A stretch of 64,000 nucleotides of DNA from Urophycis tenuis (GCA_036785325.1 JAXIVH010000013.1:11275028-11339027); one strand, 5' to 3'. Positions 1 to 11,820 are shown, numbered from the stretch's first letter. Numbers and translations: made by a program. Notes: generated by a model not told the origin, from the sequence alone.

Positions 1-2868
1 AAACATCATGAGGATGCTGCTTCTTGTGATGGTCTCATCACATCTGTGTGTCTGCCAGCCTTTCATACAGGAACCCTGTATTCTATAAGTCTATTTCAAT
101 GTAATGGATCAAAATGGATTGGAAGGATTTTTCATATAACAAAACGACGAAGATATATTATATTGCATCTTTGCACATGTTGTATCTATCTTTTGACGGG
201 AAGGTCAAGTATACACACTGCATATTCTTTACCTTTCGAGGTATGTCTGGCCTGACACACAGTAAGGAAACTCTGGCTTTGCATGCCTGAATGTTCGCAG
301 ACACAACTTTTATTTAGAATTTTGAAAGCATCCAAGTTAAAGCAGCAACAGGAAACGACAACACTCTCCTACTACATCTCAGGTTAGCTGCATAGTGTAC
401 TTAGCTTAAGAGCCTCCACTCATGTAACACGTCTTTTCGGACAACTCAATCAAAAAAGTAACTCTGAAGTTCCGTTTAGGTTTTCCATGCTATCTCCTTC
501 CAAGCGTTGAGCGGTTTGTACCATTAAGTGATTGTAAACCCATTACGAGTCATCGGTGAGCTGGCCCCTGGATGCAGGTTCATAGATCTAAAAGACGCTT
601 GTCTGTAGCAAGTATACTACTTCTGGAAAACTAGACCTGGTTGTTAACATACTCTATTGTGCAATATTAAACTCAGTTGTTAGGGCTCTGAAGCCCCAAC
701 TCTGACATTGGGAATGTATAGAGGAGCAATAGCATTGCAGTGGGTAGGTCATGGTTGATTAAAGACGAACTGCCTAACAGGTCCTTAGTGTTCTACTAAA
801 TGCAATTGCTGTGGCAGCTACTCCATGTTAACTTTTAAACGAAAGTATGTGATATGATTTTTGTCCCCATGAATTGAATGAGATTATTATTATAGTTCTA
901 AAACAAACAATATACCAGTAGGTACTATACATTTTGGTTTTATACAAACACCAAAAATACTATTTTGGGTATTATTAAACCAGAACTTTCAACCAATTAT
1001 GATTGCTCCATAACATTCTCAAAAGGTCAAAGGGTGAAATGTCACCACACTTACAGGTTTTGGAATCGGAGTTTGCCTGTCTCACCCTGACTCAGAAGTG
1101 TTTTTCGTTCCGTTCGCCACTTCCATTGATTTAGTTGCAGAGCCCAGCCTCTGTTCATTAGAGGGGAACACACAGAGAAAGCTAACGCCAACCCTGTGAA
1201 ATCCCCTCCTGGACGCATGTTGATGAATTTGGAATCAAACAACACGTCTGAATCGGGGTACGGGGTACGCCAGTTTACAGACTTTGGGATAGGGGTACCT
1301 CACCGTATCCCTTTAAAGTTATAATTTTCATGGGTAATGAGCATGTTTGATGGAGAGGGTAGCAAACCATGGTGTATTACAAAGGATATTGCACTAAGAA
1401 TTACACTTGTATGATGGTATGACAGTTCATTTTTCTATGCATTTTTTTGTTCTTCCAGTTAAATTATGATATGCGTGTTGTTGAGGTTTTTTTTTTCCAT
1501 ACGAGTGATAAACAAACTAACACTTCTCTTGTGGTCATCATTTATTGTTTTTAATTTCATGCCCGTGTGCTGGGAATGTATTAGATTAGTGTATTAGAAT
1601 GGCCTTTACCAGTCACATTGCGGCTGAACAATGATTTGTTGGTTGACTAACTTATTCCTCTCTCGTAGCAAAGCCTATAGCGTCCCAAAAGCATCTTTGC
1701 ACTACGCTCCTACAATGCAATGTGATCACATTTGCTCCGCCGTTGCCCGACACAACACATGACAAGACATGGATGGACAGAAGGCCTACTGCCTCGCACA
1801 CACAGTCCTTCTTAAGACACACGGCTTTACGAGAAACCATTCCATTGATTGGACACTGATCACGTCATTGAACTTCCCTCTTCTCTAGTTCTGGGGGGTG
1901 AATGGTTTACCGACTCAGTGAGTCAATTCATGCATTTCTTTTGGATTCTGTTGTGAGTGAATTGGGCAATGAGGCCATGCTGCTGTTGTTTTTGGTAAAG
2001 TCAGCCTCTTGAGTTTTTATAAGCTCTATAGTTTATTGCGAAAGAGTCACAAGCAAGTATGCTGCATTTGTATGACAGTTATATTCTAAAGCAAATTAAA
2101 GGTGTTTCATTCTTGCATCTGTTTTTTGTGTTGATCTCTTGCTACATTCAGTTCACATAGAGCATTGGTTGTGAAGGCATATTTCACAAGAATTTTAAGT
2201 TGCTACATAACCACTATTGACATGCGACTAAAGATCGCATTTCCTATTTTCACTATGTCAACTCAAAAGTAGTACACATGCACTTACTTCCTTCATGGTA
2301 GGACCTTGCTCATACAATGTTTCAGGAATTTGTGTAGGTTGCAGTGCGTACTTTCAACAAAACAGCCAACAAAAATAATATTATGTGAAATGTACTGCTG
2401 TGAATGGTAAATGCATAACAGGGGAGGAGCAGTGGAGGTGGTGGCTTGTCTAGGTGGCAATGGACTGATAACGTCTAAAAAATTATAGAGTTTTTAGAGT
2501 CATGGCAGCTCTTCCTATAGTCCTGGCAATGAACAGGCCTCTGGGAGATGGAAGCTGTAAAAATGGAAGGTGATTGTGCCATTCTGTGCATATGAAAGTA
2601 TTGCTAGTCAAACGTTGTAAAATAGGGAACTGACGTAAGTACGTGATTATTTGAAAAGAGGAAATTGGCGTCTCATTTATCCAGGCAAGATCCTGACATG
2701 GCTGGCGGTTGAAACAGAAAGCCATGGGCCAGACATCTGCTCCAAAACGCTGCTGAGTCATTCACCAATCTTTAAGAGCTAATCATTTGTCTCTCGGTCA
2801 GGTTACTTTGTTGGTTTGACTTCTCTTCTCTCTTGGTCCATTTGTTTTTCTATTTACTCACCGTCAAC
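1..2868. other. Intergenic sequence upstream of GPCR copy A
   Basis: No coding region, RNA gene or transposon could be recognised in this AT-rich 2.9 kb. The short open frames have no recognisable domain and no supporting splice sites. A 26-codon frame from position 8 begins with a hydrophobic stretch like a signal peptide, but it ends at once. The promoter and 5' UTR of copy A should lie at the right end; no convincing TATA box was seen. Confidence 0.5.
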
Positions 2869-5800
2869 ATGTCTGAACATCTCTTGAAGTCTACATTGTT
2901 TCCCACCACAGAACTGCCACAGAACTTCACAAATCTGGTACGTGATTTTTTTGGGGATCTTCTAGGAATGTTCAGTGAATGATGAGTGAGTAATTTATTC
3001 CTGGCTTGCATGGCATGGTGTTTATTTGACGGATGGAGATTACATTTAGGGCATTTAGCAGACACTTTTATCCAAATTGACTTACGATCAGTACATTTGT
3101 GGGGTTCGACATGTTGAGAGTTGGAGGTGGGGATCCAACCGTCAACCCTCTGGTTAGTGGATGACCCGCTCTAACCGCTGAGCTACTGCCGCCCCCAGAT
3201 GAGATTGTCTTCCATGTCTGCAGCCTAACTCCAGCATCGACGGCGTGGTGGTGGGAGCACGGAAGGTAGTACCCGGCCTGCTCTTGATGGTCTGCTTCAT
3301 GGTGGGTGTTCCCATCAACGTGGCGGTGATTATCGACATCTGCAGGAAGTACAAGAGGTAGGGCTATGGTTGAACTCTACTAAATATCTGATAAGAACTT
3401 CACATGTGTGACCTTGCGTAGGGACTGTCCCGTGCTAGCCTGCCATGTTGTTCTTTTGTTATTAGCAAGGAGAAGATGATGATGATGACGACTATCATCT
3501 CATTTGTTCGAGTGGTATTGGCTAGGGTGTACTGGTAGCCTCGAGCAGCACCTTAATGACCCCCCATGTGCTGTAAGCCGCATTGGATAAAAGTGTTGTC
3601 TAACTCAAGTAACGGTGGAGCAGTTCCTTAAGATGCCCGTTGTTGCTAGTGATGTGTAATGCGCTCTGTTCTAGATACGCCTCTAAAGTTAACCCAAACA
3701 TCCTGCTGCTGGTGGTGAACCTGGCTGTAGTGGACAGTGTCACTCTGAGCACCTCACCCTTCGCTGCCTTCACGCTGATCTGGGGCTTCAACTTCGGTGA
3801 TGCATTCTGCAAAATGTTTTACTTCACAATCACCTCCTGCCTCTTTATTAGGTATGTTCATTGGCTTATTGACTCTTTGTAATTGTACATATTGTCAATT
3901 TGGGCATGCTATAAACATCGGACATGCCTGTGTCTTCTTCAACTCCATCGTTGTCCGCACTATGTTCCTGTTCCTGAGATCCAGCACTGCTTCCCTTCTC
4001 TGGAGGCATGATGGAAGGCTTAATTATACAGTATTATGTCCAAATGGATAAAATGAGAGGCAGCATGAGTCTGTTGGAACGTGAGTCTAGTGCGATCTAG
4101 ACTCTGGGAAGGAAGTCGTCAAATTCTTTGTTCGTGAAGCGAATTGTTCGATTTCAGAAGCATTCGAGTACCGAGTTTTCACTGTGTATTACTGGACTTT
4201 TAGTGGTATTAATTAACATTAGTAAATGCATTAATAACTGACATTAACTAACAATTAACTAAGAGTTTACTAATGGTCAAATCATTTGCTTATGTTATCA
4301 TGTTACCTGATGGTCTTAAGGTGAAATGTTGGCATGTGTTTCACTGTCAGTTTACTTCCTCTTGTTACTTCCCTGTCTGCCTTCATTTCACACACTGATA
4401 GACTGGGCTGTAAATTCAGAATCATGGGACCCTGTAGGCATTTTTGAGGAAAAGTGGGCAACCAGCATTTTTTGAAAGTTCAAGGTGTCCCAAACAAGAA
4501 TCCACCGGTTGCCCTTCAAATAAGGCCCATGGTTTTCTATATTTCCTCCTCCAAGTTAACCCCCTTCCGTGGTAAATTGGATGTTAGACACTGTTGCCTA
4601 TCCTGGTTTAGACTCATAGTTAGGGCACTTCCCAATGTTCAATAATATTGTGTTTGGTATCATTTTACAGGGGACATTTGTAGCTTTCTTTCAAATCCAA
4701 TTATGAACCTTTCTGACATACATGGAGGTCACTAAAGATCCTCAAACCACAAATATTTTTTTTCTTCACAAATTCCGCCTAAGTTATTTTCTTTGTTTTA
4801 GCCTTGTGATACCTAAAAACACCAGACACAAAAAAATAGATACTGCAATATTGACTTGCCTATGGAGTTTCAGAAAATGTATAACATCAACATATTGTTA
4901 CAATCTGGGGGATTACTGTGAGCCTGGAACCTGACTAGGGAGTTACTGCAGACAAGAGGACAACACACATGCTGACAGCTTTCACTACTTTACTTTATGA
5001 ACATTTACTCAAGAAACAATCTATGATGTCACACACACTCTTACTCCCATGTAACGATAACTGCATTGTTGTTTGGCTCCCACCCCAGCGTTGTCACGGT
5101 GACGGGCATCAGCATGAATTATTTCCTCATCATTAAGTCTGCCACGCCTAACCTCAGAATGATGGCTCAAGTTAGGAGAGGCAGAGGAACAGTGCTGTTC
5201 CTGGGAGGGGTCTGGGCAGCGGCTCTTCTCCTCTCCATATCCACACTCTTCACAAGACGGGTACGGCCAGGAAAATACTACCATGATTACAAATGATCAA
5301 TTATCGTTATCGATCAAATTACTGTTTTGAGAGAAATATTATCATTTTTATTATTATTTTAAAAAAACGCTATTGATTTTCCTCTGCAGGTGGAGGAAAG
5401 GAATGGACTTCTCAACTGCATCCGTAAAGCAGCTAATGACAAAGAAAAGGTTGGTACCCTCAACCTGGTGAATATGGTTACTGTAAGCACTGCAGCCTGT
5501 TGGACAATCAGACTTCCTGTTGCTGTACAGCTGTTCCTTTTATAACATTCGGAACCCCCTCACCCTTTCTCTCCCTCTCGCTCTACTACCACTGCCTTTT
5601 CCAGGTGGCAATGTTGTTCTTGGAGACGGTGGTGGGCTTCATCTTGCCCTTCCTTGTCCTCCTCACGTCCTATGTCTGTCTGTATAGAAACACTGCCCCA
5701 AGGGTCTTGTCTGCTACCTCCACAGAACAGAGGAAGGTAGCCTACCAGCTAACTAATTATTAGTATTATTAGAACAGGTTTTAATTGGACTCACTTTAAT

Positions 5801-6481
5801 TTTCTGAACACTACTATGACATGCAATCTTATCAAATCAAATCAAATCTAATTTTGTTCATTCTAATCCAACCCAATGTAATCACATTTGATCTAATCTA
5901 ATCGAACTCATTCTAATTGAATCCAATCCAATCTAAACAAATCTAATCTAATCCAATACGATTTAACCTAATCTGATCTCATCTCGCTCTCTCTGTCTTT
6001 ACAGAAACTCAAACACTTTGTGGTTAGTGTTCTGGTTACCTTTCTCATATGCTGGACTCCGTATCACATCATCAACATGGTGGATGTATCAACAACCTTG
6101 TTCCGCGTCTCCTCACCAGAAGTCTATAAGCGTCTCAAGTATTTCAGAAATCCAGCTGGTGTGTGAGATTCCTTTGCTTCTTCATGCACGTTTGTCTTTG
6201 TTATTCCACCAGAAACAGAGGATCAGCAAGTGTTCCAGAACAAATGTAAACATTTCTTTTGTGACGTCTGCTTCTCCTCAGGTGATACCATGAAGAGCTT
6301 GTGTTTCTTCAACAGTGTCATAAATCCATTCCTCTACGCGTTCACACTCCACAAGAAGCTAAACAAGAGCTGCGCCTCGTCACCTCATGTCACCTGTGAC
6401 ACGAGCATTGAAATGGCCACCGGTTTAAAATCCCAGCAGCAAAAGCCCCACCAGTTAGTGATCAGGACATCGTTAAGCTAG
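2869..6481 (+). CDS. Class A GPCR, leukotriene-B4/chemoattractant-receptor-like, copy A (8 exons)
   Basis: Predicted seven-transmembrane G-protein-coupled receptor of 365 residues. Exons: 2869-2937, 3224-3357, 3675-3851, 5089-5260, 5390-5449, 5605-5736, 6005-6158, 6282-6481. All introns are GT-AG and the phases join in frame. Exon 1 gives a short extracellular N-terminus with an N-F-T glycosylation site. Exon 2 carries TM1 (G-V-P-I-N-V). Exon 3 carries TM2 (N-L-A-V-V-D) and the start of TM3, with the conserved Cys in D-A-F-C-K. Exon 4 holds the end of TM3, where S-M-N-Y-F stands in place of DRY, and TM4. Exon 5 encodes the second extracellular loop with its Cys. Exon 6 is TM5, exon 7 is TM6 (C-W-T-P-Y-H) and exon 8 is TM7 (N-P-F-L-Y) plus a Ser/Thr-rich tail. 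TM5 and TM6 look most like BLT1/BLT2 receptors, but the ligand is unknown; other chemoattractant receptors remain possible. Class A membership is secure, the subfamily is not. Confidence 0.8.
3040..3197 (-). repeat. tRNA-derived SINE in intron 1 of copy A
   Basis: The minus strand starts with a tRNA-like head: an A-box-like TAGCTCAGCGG and, about 40 bases later, a B-box-like GGTTGGATCC. The other end holds a core repeated widely in teleosts (gcatttagcagacrctttta). A second copy lies in intron 3 of copy B at 33641-33796. The different introns show independent insertions. Confidence 0.75.
4398..5003. other. Segment of intron 3 present in copy A but absent from copy B
   Basis: Introns 3 of the two receptor copies align on both sides (cacacactga / gaacatttactcaag), but about 0.6 kb lies between them only in copy A. 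No gene or known repeat was recognised in it. It is either an insertion in A or a deletion in B. Confidence 0.55.
5824..5998. repeat. Degenerate AATCN pentamer repeat, intron 6 of copy A
   Basis: An array of imperfect 5-10-bp units (aatct, aatcc, aatca) lies just upstream of exon 7. Arrays with the same units occupy the same intron of copy B (35193-35350) and precede exon 7 of pseudogene C (50640-50945). The repeat therefore predates the duplications. Confidence 0.75.
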
Positions 6482-6940
6482 TTTTGCTGGCCACTTGCCT
6501 TTTCCCCATGAGCCAACTTTGAAAGCTGTCTCTGATGGAATGTAAATAAGTAGCGGAGCAGCCTATATTCGCTGTCTGACTCTCTCCATTGATACTTCAT
6601 CAACATCAGCCCCAATCCACACAAAATGAAAAAATATCTGTTTCCAGGGGTTGAAAGGTATCTTGAAAGGGAAATTAGGTACATACATACAAAGGCAGGT
6701 TTAAATTTTGGAAATATACTATACATAAAAGTATGTATTCCATATTTCATGACAGTACAAGAGTTTCACACAATTTATTTGATGTATGCAGTTGATATTG
6801 TATTGTATAGTGTATATTGTATACTCCTCACCCCCACGTCCTTATCAGCTACAAGGACATTGAACCATTTCTGAATTACATTTTTGTATATCTAATAGCA
6901 AAGGTGTACATTTATGTATGCGACTTTCAGTTATGGTAGA

Positions 6941-7189
6941 GATAAAGTATTTGCTGATGTAGCGCTTGTCTGGGCCATATTCTGTTCAGTATTATTTGTG
7001 TGCAATGCTTGTTTTTGGTGACCTCTACAGGTCTTGAGTGCCTGTGTGCACATAATAGGACATGGACAGAGTGCCAGGTGTGGCTGATTACACAGCAAAA
7101 AGTTTTTCTACAATGGCTTAGCCCACATCCTGCTCTTTTGTTTGTTTAAGTATTCCAAGTCAGTTTTCTTTGATTTTGTACAAAATAAA
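6941..7189 (+). promoter_or_regulatory. Probable 3' UTR end of copy A with candidate poly(A) signals
   Basis: The sequence after the copy A stop codon aligns with that after copy B to about this point. In copy B the shared stretch contains AATAAA (36269-36274); in A it reads GATAAA at 6941-6946. A canonical AATAAA is at 7184-7189, just before the L1 remnant. Either could be used. Confidence 0.4.
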
Positions 7190-7275
7190 CCACAAGACCT
7201 TTTTTTGCAAAAATCTAGTCCACAGTCAGTCACCAGTGATGTTTATTGGAACTAGGAAAAAACAAGAAAGTCACT

Positions 7276-7556
7276 ACAGGGCAGAGGTGAGTGCAGATCG
7301 TGATCAAATTCGTACATATCTAAGAAATATGAAGTTACTAAAAGTGAATAATGAAAAGTTAACAAAACTAATAACGGTACAAGAGGTACATAAGCAAATA
7401 CAGGGGTTGAAGGATGGGAAATTTCCAGGCGACGACGGATTTACAAATGAATTATATAAAGCTTTTAAAGATCAAATTACTCTGTTACTGGTAAGAGCAT
7501 ACAGGCATGCATTAGACACAGGTAAGTGGGCTCAAACATGGTCATCATCAATAGTA
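7276..7556 (+). mobile_element. L1-type LINE ORF2 remnant, segment 1 of 3
   Basis: The translation matches the linker and start of the reverse transcriptase region of vertebrate L1-type ORF2: an I-x-x-L-K-D-G-K-F-P-G-D-D-G-F block followed by N-E-L-Y-K-A-F. It stops in mid-domain after I-V-T-L, where a minus-strand LINE is inserted, and resumes at 10488 in the same frame (L-I-H-Q-E-G-K). The 5' part of the element, including the endonuclease, is missing. Confidence 0.75.
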
Positions 7557-10487
7557 ACACTAGACAGACAGACAGACAGACATACTTTAATAATCCCTGA
7601 GGGAAATTGCATTTGTTACAATACAATACTCCAGTGCAAAATGAAGAAAGAGACAGACACTCTACTTAAATTAAAGTGTTAGAATATAAATATATAAAAT
7701 AAAAATTAAAAACCTATGTAAAATAAACCTATGTAAAATATAAACCTATGTAAGAAATATACAAAATATACAAACATAAAGAAATATACATAAATGTACA
7801 TACAACCAGGCATACACTGAGAGGTGATAGCATACGCAAGGATGTAGCATGTCAGATTCTATGTTGGAAAAAAGACCAGTTGTGCAAAGAGATGACCAGT
7901 TATGCAGTGAAATTAAAAGAAATGACCAGTTATGCAATATGAATGAATAACCTGTTGTGCAGCAGCAACTATGATGAAAGTGACAGATTGTATAGTTTGA
8001 TGACCACAGGCAGGAATGATTTCCTATGTCGCTCTGTGGTGCATCTCGGTGAGAGGAGTCTTCTGCTGAAGGAACTCCTCCACTGAGCCAGGGTGGAAAA
8101 GAGAGGGTGAGAGGCATTGTCCATGATAGTCTGTAGCCTGGACAGCATCCTCCTATCTGCCACGGTAGTTAGAGTGTCCAATTCCTCACCCACTACATCA
8201 CCAGCCCTCTTGATGAGTCTATTAAGTCTATTGGTGTCCGCAACCCTCATCCCACTGCCCCAGCATGTGACAGCAAAGAAGATTGCACTGGCAACAACCG
8301 ACTCATAGAACATCCTCAGCATTGTCCTGCAGATGTTGAAGGACCTTAGCCTCCTCAGAAAAAAGAGTCGGCTTTGGCCCTTCTTGTAGACGGCCTCTGT
8401 GTTCCTGGTCCAGTCCAACTTGTTGTTGAAGTACACCCCCAGGTACTTGTACTCCTCAACAGTATCGACTGGAACCCCCTGGATGAACACAGGGCCCACC
8501 GGTGTTTTGACCCTCCTTAGGTCCACAATGAGCTCCTTTGTCTTTGTAGCATTGAGCTGTAGATGGTTCAGCTCACACCAAGAGACAAAGTTGCCCACAA
8601 CAGTCCTATACTCACCCTCATCACCCCCTTCAATACAGCCAACTATTGCGGAGTCATCAGAAAACTTCTGAAGGTGGCAGGACTCAGTGCAGTAGCTGAA
8701 GTCTGAGGTGTAGAGGGTGAAGAGAAAGGGAGAAAGGACCGTCCCTTGTGGGGCCCCAGTGTTGCTGACCACCCTGTCAGACACACAATTCTGTAGACGT
8801 ACAAACTGTGGTCTGCCCATCAGGTAGTCAACAATCCAGGACACCAAGGGAGCATCAACCTGCATCGCCGCCATCTTCTCACCTAGGAGACCCGGCCGTA
8901 AGGTGTTGAAAGCACTGGAGAAGTCAAAGAACATGACTCTCACAGTGCTCGCCGGCTTGTCCAGATGAGAGTAGACTTTGTTCAGCAGGTAGATGATGCA
9001 GTCCTCGACTCCCAGGCTGGGCTGGTAGGCGAACTGCAGCTGGTCCGAGAAGGGTCTGACCATTGGCCTAAGCTGGTCCAGAACGAGCCTCTCCAGGGTC
9101 TTCATGATATGTGACGTCAGGGCCACCGGTCTGTAGTCCTTGGGGCTGCTGGGGCGCAGCGTCTTTGGGACAGGAGCGAGGCAGGACGTCTTCCACATCA
9201 GAGGGACCTTCTGGATGTGCAGGCTCAGGTTGAAGACATGATTAAGTACTCCACACAGCTGGGGGGCACAGGCTTTAAGTACCCTGGGGAACACACCATC
9301 AGGGCCTGCCGCTTTGCCAGAGTGGAGTCTAATCAGTTGTCTTCTCACCAGGTCAGGTGTGAAGGAAACTGTAGAGGTGTCCGTTGGGGGAGGAGGGATA
9401 GGGTCCTCAGGTAGTGGAGGACAGTATGCAGAGCAGGGGGGAGGGGTGGGGCAGGGTGAAGGTGTGAAGTGGCCGGGAGTGAATAGAGGTGGTGAGAGGC
9501 AGGAGGGCGGTCTATAAGGAGGGGGAGAAGGAGGGGGAGGTGGAGTGGCACTGGTTGTTGGGCTGCCAGCAGCAGTAGCAGCAGGGTCATGAGGGGGAGG
9601 GGCGGGGGCCGCAGTATCAAACCTATTGAAGAAAAGGTTAAATTCATTGGCCCGAGCCACTCCACCCTCCAGCCCCACGCTACCAGTCTTCTGGAAGCCC
9701 GTGATGGTTTTCATACCACTCCACACATCCCTTGTGTTGTTTTTCTGGAGCTTAATCTCCAGCTTCCTCCTGTATCTGTCTTTTGCCTCCTTAATTTTGA
9801 CCTTGAGTACCCCCTGTACTCTCCTCAGCTCAGCCTGGTTGCCCTCTCCGAACGCCCTCTTCTTGTCGTTCAGGATGGCCTTGATGTCCTTGGTGATCCA
9901 AGGTTTGTTGTTTGCGTAACAGGTGACTGTCGACGCAGGGACATAGCAGTCCACACAGAAGTTAATGTAGTCTGTTATGCACTCTGTGAGCCCATCAATG
10001 TCCTCCCCGTGAGGCTCACAGAGTGCAGGCCAGTCAGTCACCTCAAAACAGTACTGCAGTGCCTCGTAAGATTCCTCTGACCACTTCCTCACAGTCCTTG
10101 TGGTCACAGGCTTCCTCTTCACCAGAGGCACATAGCAGGGTTTGAGGTAAACCAGATTGTGATCTGACCTGCCCAGAGGGGGGAGAGAAGAACAGATGTA
10201 TGCCTCCTTAATGTTGGCATACATCAGGTCCAGGGTCCTCACCGCTCTGGTAGGACAGCTCACATATTGCTTAAAAGTCGGCAGAACTTTATCCATGGTG
10301 ACGTGGTTCAAGTCTCCCGACATGATGATGAGGGCACTGGCGTGTTTGGTCTGAAGTTTAGAGATGGTGGAGTGTATGGTGCCGCAGGCAGCTGATGGGT
10401 TAGCAGTGGGAGGGATGTACACCATTACGATGATAACGTGCGGGATCTCCCTAGGGAGGTGGTATGGACGTAGACCAACGGCCAACA
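7557..10487 (-). mobile_element. 5'-truncated L2/Jockey-type LINE inserted in the L1 remnant
   Basis: Non-LTR retrotransposon on the minus strand. Its 3' end lies at the left, with a (TGTC)n-like tail seen on the plus strand as gacagacagacaga from 7555, next to a conserved aataatccctgagggaaatt block. The 3' UTR is about 0.4 kb. The right end is a 5' truncation inside the endonuclease domain. The flanking L1 reading frame joins across the insertion, and the hexamer acacta occurs on both sides, which would be a short target duplication. Confidence 0.75.
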
Positions 10488-10488
10488 C
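7969..10488 (-). CDS. LINE ORF2: partial AP endonuclease plus reverse transcriptase (839 codons open)
   Basis: Polyprotein of an L2/Jockey-superclade retrotransposon. In order: the C-terminal half of an apurinic-type endonuclease (V-Y-I-P-P, S-G-D-L-N-H, S-D-H-N-L-V), a proline-rich linker near residues 295-375, then reverse transcriptase with F-D-F-S-S-A-F-N-T, T-G-A-P-Q-G-T-V-L-S-P and the active-site region K-F-S-D-D-S-A. The last would normally read F-A-D-D, so the two Asp are kept. The C-terminal domain ends in the usual L-x-x-R-R-C-x-T-x-R-x-x-K-S-F-L-P. The first Met falls at the truncation point, so the endonuclease catalytic N-terminus is missing. The frame is otherwise uninterrupted, which suggests a fairly young insertion. 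Confidence 0.8.
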   Translation of the reverse strand: MLAVGLRPYHLPREIPHVIIVMVYIPPTANPSAACGTIHSTISKLQTKHASALIIMSGDLNHVTMDKVLPTFKQYVSCPTRAVRTLDLMYANIKEAYICSSLPPLGRSDHNLVYLKPCYVPLVKRKPVTTRTVRKWSEESYEALQYCFEVTDWPALCEPHGEDIDGLTECITDYINFCVDCYVPASTVTCYANNKPWITKDIKAILNDKKRAFGEGNQAELRRVQGVLKVKIKEAKDRYRRKLEIKLQKNNTRDVWSGMKTITGFQKTGSVGLEGGVARANEFNLFFNRFDTAAPAPPPHDPAATAAGSPTTSATPPPPPSPPPYRPPSCLSPPLFTPGHFTPSPCPTPPPCSAYCPPLPEDPIPPPPTDTSTVSFTPDLVRRQLIRLHSGKAAGPDGVFPRVLKACAPQLCGVLNHVFNLSLHIQKVPLMWKTSCLAPVPKTLRPSSPKDYRPVALTSHIMKTLERLVLDQLRPMVRPFSDQLQFAYQPSLGVEDCIIYLLNKVYSHLDKPASTVRVMFFDFSSAFNTLRPGLLGEKMAAMQVDAPLVSWIVDYLMGRPQFVRLQNCVSDRVVSNTGAPQGTVLSPFLFTLYTSDFSYCTESCHLQKFSDDSAIVGCIEGGDEGEYRTVVGNFVSWCELNHLQLNATKTKELIVDLRRVKTPVGPVFIQGVPVDTVEEYKYLGVYFNNKLDWTRNTEAVYKKGQSRLFFLRRLRSFNICRTMLRMFYESVVASAIFFAVTCWGSGMRVADTNRLNRLIKRAGDVVGEELDTLTTVADRRMLSRLQTIMDNASHPLFSTLAQWRSSFSRRLLSPRCTTERHRKSFLPVVIKLYNLSLSS

Positions 10489-10844
10489 ACTAATACATCA
10501 AGAAGGGAAAGATGCCACAAAATGTGAATCATATAGACCTATATCACTTCTCAACACAGATCATAAAATAATCTCATCAATTATAGCAAACAGGCTAAAA
10601 GAAATCATAACAGGGATAATTATGCCCGATCAATGTGGTTTTATCCCAGGAAGAATCCTGGCTGATAATGTTAGATGAACATTGAAGGTAATTGACTATG
10701 CACAAAAGAGAATGAACAGCTATTACTGTTGACATTAGATGCTGAAAAAGTTTTTGATTTGGTCAGCTGGCATTTTATGTTTGAAACAATTAAGGGCTTT
10801 GGTATAGATGAGACATTTTGCCGATGGATAGAAACACTCTATAG
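10488..10844 (+). mobile_element. L1-type LINE ORF2 remnant, segment 2 of 3
   Basis: Continues segment 1 with the reverse transcriptase blocks Y-R-P-I-S-L-L-N, I-I-A-N-R-L and D-Q-C-G-F-I-P-G-R. It then decays through stops and a frame change, but the frame F-E-T-I-K-G-F-G and I-E-T-L-Y-S can be followed to 10844. There a hAT-like terminus begins. The reading continues at 21885 (N-P-V-S-I-V-K-T-N). Confidence 0.75.
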
Positions 10845-11097
10845 CAGGGGTGCTCATTACATCGATCGCCAAGCTACTACTGGTCGATCGCATGACATTT
10901 AAAAAAAACAACTATTTATTTTTTTCTATAGGCTAGAATCCATCCCATCGCTTGATTGACGTACAGGTAAGCCTGTCGGGAGGCAATCACAGTGAACCGC
11001 ACATGCGCAATAGACAGTGATCAATGCATTACGCATCAACGCACCGATTGTGTTGTGTTGCCGATCATCAAATACGTTCAATACTAAACTGAATATT

Positions 11098-11250
11098 TAG
11101 CCTGCATTGGTCTATGAATGTGGGTGATTCGTATTGTGTCTAAACAATATATGAGAGCTTCTCCTTCAGTTCACGAAATCCGTGTAGCCGCAGCAGCTTC
11201 TCCAGTCCCGGAGAAGTGCCGCGTCAGAGCGCAGTGCCGTTGCGCACAGC
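11098..11250 (+). repeat. Unit U copy 1 of the hAT-block palindrome
   Basis: A stretch of about 150 bp running from cattggtctatgaatgtg to agcttctccagtcccgg. It recurs in reverse at 13264-13420 and directly at 13735-13860. It is not coding and its origin is unknown; it is probably internal sequence of the hAT element. Confidence 0.65.
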
Positions 11251-11460
11251 CATTCACTGTGTTTTACCTTCGTTAAATCGCCAGAAAACTACATCAAGCT
11301 AACCATTCTTGTGCACGGGCGGAGATTGTACATAGGGGCTGTTGTGGGGCACTCCTGTAAGGTGGAGGGTTATGTTCAGGTTGGCCCGATAAGCAGCTGC
11401 CTGGCCCGTTGTAGTTGGTCTGCCACGGTTAAAAGGGGAGCGAATTTCTTCGTCAGAAGA

Positions 11461-11815
11461 AGTTTCATTCAATATATTCAAAGGTTCATTCAATATAGTC
11501 AAAGTTTCAGTCAATATATTCAAAGGTTCACTCCATATATATTCAAAGTTTCATTCAATATATTCGAGAGTTCACTCCATATATTCAAGTTTCATTCAAT
11601 ATATTCAAGTTTCATTCAATATATTCAAGGTTTACTCCATATATTCAAAGTTTTATTCCATATATTCAAAGTTTCATTCAATATATTCAAAGGTTCACTC
11701 CATATATTCAAGTTTCATTCCATATATTCAAGGTTCACTCCATATATTCAAAGTTTCATTCAATATATTCAAAGTTTCATTCAATATATTCAAGTTTCAT
11801 TCAATATATATCCTG
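11461..11815 (+). repeat. Minisatellite array 1 (ttcattcaatatattcaaag-type units)
   Basis: About 18 imperfect units of roughly 18-20 bp, alternating between ttcattcaatatattcaa and gttcactccatatattcaa types. The same repeat occurs in reverse orientation at 11922-12075 and 12749-12930, and again directly at 14099-14745. A long open frame through it is an artefact of the repeat. Confidence 0.9.
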
Positions 11816-11818
11816 AAC

Positions 11819-11820
<2 letters not shown>

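Noticed and set aside
8..88. Short frame resembling a signal peptide at the left edge
   Set aside because: It has 26 codons, no downstream exon could be joined, and hydrophobic starts of this length arise by chance.
3040..3197. tRNA gene on the minus strand
   Set aside because: A and B boxes are present but there is no foldable acceptor stem or anticodon arm, and the tRNA-like head continues into a repeated core, so it is a SINE.
10364..10678. Single 104-codon gene
   Set aside because: Its first part is antisense to the minus-strand LINE and its second part is L1; the frame crosses the insertion point by chance.
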